From the NCBI GenBank assembly GCA_021796055.1, contig JAJYOS010000129.1, positions 1 through 8,614 on the forward strand: a DNA stretch of 8,614 nt, read 5' to 3'. Source of the DNA: Bacteroidota bacterium (lineage in GTDB: Bacteria > Bacteroidota > Kryptoniia > Kryptoniales > JAKASW01). Every line of letters begins with the position of its first letter. The stretch's first letter is position 1. This document shows, in pieces, positions 5,783-8,614 of the stretch. A model generated the notes under the pieces. That model did no database searches and was not told the origin of the DNA. It worked only from the letters and a program-made list of their open reading frames with translations. Position numbers and translations under genes: made by a program.

Positions 5783-7918
5783 ACGCGAACTATAGCATCG
5801 ATATTCGTCGCCCTACTTATGGCCGGAGGACCGGCCGTCTCTCTCGCAAAGAGTCCGGATCGTCACTCTCTACGCGCCGTTCCGACAGTGGATGAGCTCG
5901 CGGGCAAATGGCTCGAGGCGTCAACTCTCCTCGCCATGCCAACGATCAATAATGCCGACGGATCCGCTGAAGCCTCGCGAGGGATGCTCTCTATAGACAA
6001 CCTCAGCTTCCCTCCTATTACATTGACGGGCAACACCGGATCGCTTCTCATCGGCGACAGGATGACGACGCTCGACAAGACCCGATGGTATCCTTACCAG
6101 GTGGTGAGGATAGGGACTCAGGTCAACATCGGGATCGAGACCGCGGTGAGAATGGTTTACGGGAAGCGTGGACTCCTGTTCCACCTCGTCCTGACCAACA
6201 ACGGAAGGACGGAACAAATCTTCAAACTTGGGATTAATCTTACTGCCAACACATCGAAGCATTCCAGCTGGGGATGGCAGGTCCCGAGGCCGCAGGAACC
6301 CGACAGGTTCGATGCGGTGGCGATGGATAGCGGACGCTCGCTGCTGCTCAAAGATTCTGAAGGCCAGCTCGCGAATTGCTTCAGCTTCGAGAACAGGCCG
6401 GATATTATGAAAGCCAATGCTCATTCAGGCGAGGCAGTCTGGAATGTGAAGCTCGATCCGAAACAGTCTATGACGGTCAACTACGTCCTCGCCATCGGTT
6501 ACGCCGATTCTACGGTCCACGCGGAAGCGGAAGATTGGGCCGGCAATTTCAGCGATGCCTTCGAGCAGGTAAAAACGGACTGGCAGACACGCTTCGACGC
6601 GATGTTCACGCCGCATAACAAATACTTCTCGGGGTACCTTCCGACGCTCGTGACTCCCGACAAAGACATGCGCCGAGCTTATTATATGAGCGCGATGTCT
6701 CTGCTCAGTATTCTTCGGACTGGTTTCCCGGTCGCAAAAAGAGTTTACGTAAGCAACTCGCCGCAAAGCAACTGCACGATGGTCTATTTCTGGGACACGA
6801 GCGAGTGGGCGAACACTTTCGCGCTTCTCGATCCGGCGATGCTTAAGGAATACCTTGAGTCATGGCTGTCGAAGGGGATTTACGACGGCTATGCCGAGGA
6901 ATATCTGACCGGCAAGCTGGAAGGGCCATGGTACAGCGCGAACGATCTCTCGATATTCCGTCTGATAAACGCCTACCTGAATGTTACGGGCGATACGCAA
7001 TTCCTGAAAGAAAAAATCGGCGACAAAACTGTTCTCGACCACCTTGTCGAAATCGCGAATCACTGGAAGAGCCTGGTGAAACCCGGGCATACGCTTGCCG
7101 ACTACGGCGATGCATCGAACCTTCTCGAGTGTGTGCCGACGTATGTTGGAGAGGTCGCCTCTCTGAACGCGGTGAATGTCTGGATAATGCGTCGCGTCGC
7201 GTCAATAGAAGACGCCTATGGCAGCAAATCCGTGGCGAGAGAGCTCAATGAAGAGGCGGACCATTTATACGCCGCCGTCATGCGGCTGTATGTCCCGGGC
7301 AAAGGTATATGGAACACCGTCCATGAAGACGGCAACAGGGTGCCGGTCCACTCGGTTTTCGATTTCGCAACCGTCGGCCTCACGATCGGCAAGGATCTTT
7401 CGCCTAAAATGCGTGAACAGATGCTTCGCTTCGTCGAGCGTGACTTGGTCACGGATCACTGGATGAGAGCGCTCTCGCTGGACGACATTGCGGCTTCCGC
7501 TTCCAACCGTCCCGACCACGGTCCGATGGGCGCATTCTGCTCCTGGCCGCCTGAGACGATGCGAGTGATGTGTTATTTCGGACGATATCGGATGGCGCTC
7601 AGATTCCTTCATAGCTGCACGGGTGTAACTTATGAGGGGCCCTTCTCGCAGTCGCGTGAGCTTCTCGGTAAGTCGGATAATTCACGCGTTAGAATTGCCC
7701 CGGCGCCGCAGACATACAACGCCAGCAACGGCGGCTCGTTCGCCGAGACGATCCTTCGCGGCTTCTTCGGATTCAGACCCGACTTCCTGAATAAGACGAT
7801 AGTTCCTGACCACGCTCCACGCGGTTTCCAGGGAAAGCTGCTCAACGTTCACGTGGACAAAAACGTTTTTGACATCGTCAGCGGCGCTCGCGGAGTGAGC
7901 GTTACTCCGGTCAAATAA
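5783..7918 (+). CDS. Secreted (alpha/alpha)6-barrel glycoside hydrolase-like protein (MGH1/GH63-like), apparent ACG start
   Basis: Counted from the ACG at 5783 the product has 711 residues; from the first standard start (ATG 5819) 699. The ACG is preferred because GAGGAG lies six bases upstream and because residues 2-22 form a full signal peptide (RTIASIFVALLMAGGPAVSL, then A|KS), which the ATG would cut in half. An N-terminal beta-sandwich-like region (about 50-250) precedes an alpha-helical barrel. The barrel contains FWDTSEW with Asp338, the usual general-acid position of GH63/MGH-type enzymes, then ANDLSIFRLINAYLNVTGD, YGDASNLLECVPTYVGEVASLNA (Glu449, Glu457), CSWPPETM (Glu591) and GGSFAETILRGFFGF near the C-terminus. 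Which Glu is the base cannot be decided by eye. The family is not firmly recognised; substrate could be alpha-glucosides or alpha-mannosides. It follows the symporter by 96 bases and precedes GH92 by 70 with no terminator, so co-transcription is likely. Confidence 0.88.
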   Translation, partial: TRTIASIFVALLMAGGPAVSLAKSPDRHSLRAVPTVDELAGKWLEASTLLAMPTINNADGSAEASRGMLSIDNLSFPPITLTGNTGSLLIGDRMTTLDKTRWYPYQVVRIGTQVNIGIETAVRMVYGKRGLLFHLVLTNNGRTEQIFKLGINLTANTSKHSSWGWQVPRPQEPDRFDAVAMDSGRSLLLKDSEGQLANCFSFENRPDIMKANAHSGEAVWNVKLDPKQSMTVNYVLAIGYADSTVHAEAEDWAGNFSDAFEQVKTDWQTRFDAMFTPHNKYFSGYLPTLVTPDKDMRRAYYMSAMSLLSILRTGFPVAKRVYVSNSPQSNCTMVYFWDTSEWANTFALLDPAMLKEYLESWLSKGIYDGYAEEYLTGKLEGPWYSANDLSIFRLINAYLNVTGDTQFLKEKIGDKTVLDHLVEIANHWKSLVKPGHTLADYGDASNLLECVPTYVGEVASLNAVNVWIMRRVASIEDAYGSKSVARELNEEADHLYAAVMRLYVPGKGIWNTVHEDGNRVPVHSVFDFATVGLTIGKDLSPKMREQMLRFVERDLVTDHWMRALSLDDIAASASNRPDHGPMGAFCSWPPETMRVMCYFGRYRMALRFLHSCTGVTYEGPFSQSRELLGKSDNSRVRIAPAPQTYNASNGGSFAETILRGFFGFRPDFLNKTIVPDHAPRGFQGKLLNVHVDKNVFDIVSGARGVSVTPVK

Positions 7919-7978
7919 GATTCAGAGCTCGTCCCAAATATCCTTCTCACCCTCCGTTACAAACACGCCGTCATAAAT

Positions 7979-7982
7979 GGAG
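7979..7982 (+). promoter_or_regulatory. Ribosome binding site of the GH92 gene
   Basis: GGAG at 7979-7982 stands six bases before the ATG at 7989, inside TGGAGATTTTA. This supports the chosen start, which also opens directly onto a signal peptide. The 70-base gap from the preceding stop shows no hairpin or promoter-like element, consistent with one transcript. Confidence 0.65.
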
Positions 7983-7988
7983 ATTTTA

Positions 7989-8614
7989 ATGTCTAAGTCC
8001 GTCCTTGGTTTTCTTGAATCTTTTGTAATTGCAATAATAATCTCAATCCCTTCCTTTGCTCATGCGGGAACCGTTTCGAAGAAGTCCCGCGGTAATGAGA
8101 GCTACAAAATCGAGAACCTCATTCAGTATGTAAATCCTTTTGCCGGAACCGGAAAGGACGGCAACACATATCCCGGCTCGTCAGCACCCTTCGGCATGAT
8201 CCAGTGGAGCCCCGACGCCGGTCACGGCCACGTGCTTGGCGGATACAATTACAAGGACTCGACCATCTACGGTTTCAGCCTCGACCACCTGAGCGGAGCT
8301 GGCTGCTACTACGGCGAGAACTTCGCCTTAATGCCAGTTCCAGCCTCACAGAAGATCGTCGCGCCGAAGAGCCGATATGAGTTCACGACGACTTATTCGC
8401 ACTCGAACGAGTCGGCAAAGCCGGGCTACTATTCCGTGAAGCTGGACGACGGCATCAGGGTACAGCTGACCACTACGACCAGGAGCGGATTCGGGCGTTT
8501 CACATACCCGGGACGCGGTCCGGTGACCATGACGGTTAACGCCGCCAGCAACGCGAGGGGGACATTCCTCTCATTCATTCACGTGAATCCGGCGGAGCGG
8601 AGCGTCGGGCCGAG
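7989..8614 (+). CDS. Secreted GH92 alpha-mannosidase, N-terminal part (3' partial)
   Basis: The frame is open from the ATG at 7989 to the right edge, giving 208 codons of a protein that is normally about 700-800 residues. A signal peptide (MSKSVLGFLESFVIAIIISI..., probably cut after AHA at residue 26) indicates export. GH92 hallmarks follow in order: YVNPFAGTGKDGNTYPGSSA and PFGMIQWSPD (residues 47-75), GHGHVLGGYNYKDSTIYGFS, and DHLSGAGC (residues 99-106), all in the N-terminal beta-sandwich. GH92 enzymes are Ca2+-dependent inverting exo-alpha-mannosidases acting on alpha-1,2-, 1,3- or 1,6-linked mannose in N-glycans and mannans. The usual HTHLSGTG(C/A) is SLDHLSGAGC here, so linkage preference should not be assumed. 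The catalytic and Ca2+ ligands of the C-terminal domain lie beyond the window. Family assignment is firm; specificity is inferred. Confidence 0.93.
   Translation, partial: MSKSVLGFLESFVIAIIISIPSFAHAGTVSKKSRGNESYKIENLIQYVNPFAGTGKDGNTYPGSSAPFGMIQWSPDAGHGHVLGGYNYKDSTIYGFSLDHLSGAGCYYGENFALMPVPASQKIVAPKSRYEFTTTYSHSNESAKPGYYSVKLDDGIRVQLTTTTRSGFGRFTYPGRGPVTMTVNAASNARGTFLSFIHVNPAERSVGP

Noticed and set aside
5568..5795. 75-codon + strand frame bridging the symporter and the next gene
   Set aside because: It mostly overlaps the symporter tail in another phase and shows no domain. Its last codons were considered as a frameshifted n-region of the next signal peptide, but the ACG start is a simpler explanation.
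1..8614. Mobile elements, CRISPR arrays, tRNA or rRNA genes
   Set aside because: No transposase or integrase motifs, no spaced short direct repeats outside the protein-coding RCC1 array, and no cloverleaf or rRNA-like segments were seen in the noncoding gaps.

Overview
The window reads like part of a Bacteroidota/Chlorobi-group genome, most likely Ignavibacteria or a relative. The main evidence is the first protein, which ends in a type IX secretion (T9SS) type A sorting domain of the YPNPFNPST...GQEVATLV...GVYFYIL...KKMMLLK kind common in that group. Base composition is moderately GC-rich. Several genes have recognisable Shine-Dalgarno sequences, unlike classical Bacteroides. All five genes lie on the + strand and no mobile element, RNA gene or CRISPR array was seen. 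The lineage call is inferred from protein style only.

Layout: (1) Bases 1-2234 are the 3' part of a large secreted RCC1-repeat protein. Its frame is open to the left edge, so the true start lies outside the window. It carries the last blade of one RCC1 propeller, an FN3-like domain, a complete set of seven further RCC1 units, a second FN3-like domain and the T9SS tail. (2) A strong bidirectional-type hairpin terminator (2248-2284) closes it. (3) 2339-3829 encodes a secreted clan GH-A glycoside hydrolase resembling GH79 beta-glucuronidases. (4) A 342-base gap holds weak hairpins, a promoter-like TAnnTTTG element and a seven-codon leader ORF whose stop overlaps the next start. (5) 4172-5686 encodes a sodium:solute symporter. 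(6) 5783-7918 encodes an (alpha/alpha)6-barrel glycosidase-like protein, with an apparent ACG start preceded by a perfect Shine-Dalgarno and followed by a complete signal peptide. (7) 7989 to the right edge is the beginning of a secreted GH92 alpha-mannosidase.

Taken together, 2339-8614 looks like a compact glycan-utilisation locus. Three exported hydrolases (glucuronidase-like, MGH/GH63-like, alpha-mannosidase) would release monosaccharides and a Na+-coupled inner-membrane transporter would import one of them. No SusC/SusD pair is visible in the window. The substrate is not determined. A mannose- and glucuronate-containing polymer or a high-mannose N-glycan are both compatible with the enzyme set.

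The points most worth a second look are the ACG start codon, the two exact TAnnTTTG motifs that fall only in the two promoter-bearing gaps, the duplicated RCC1-FN3 architecture, and the unassigned family of the 5783-7918 enzyme.
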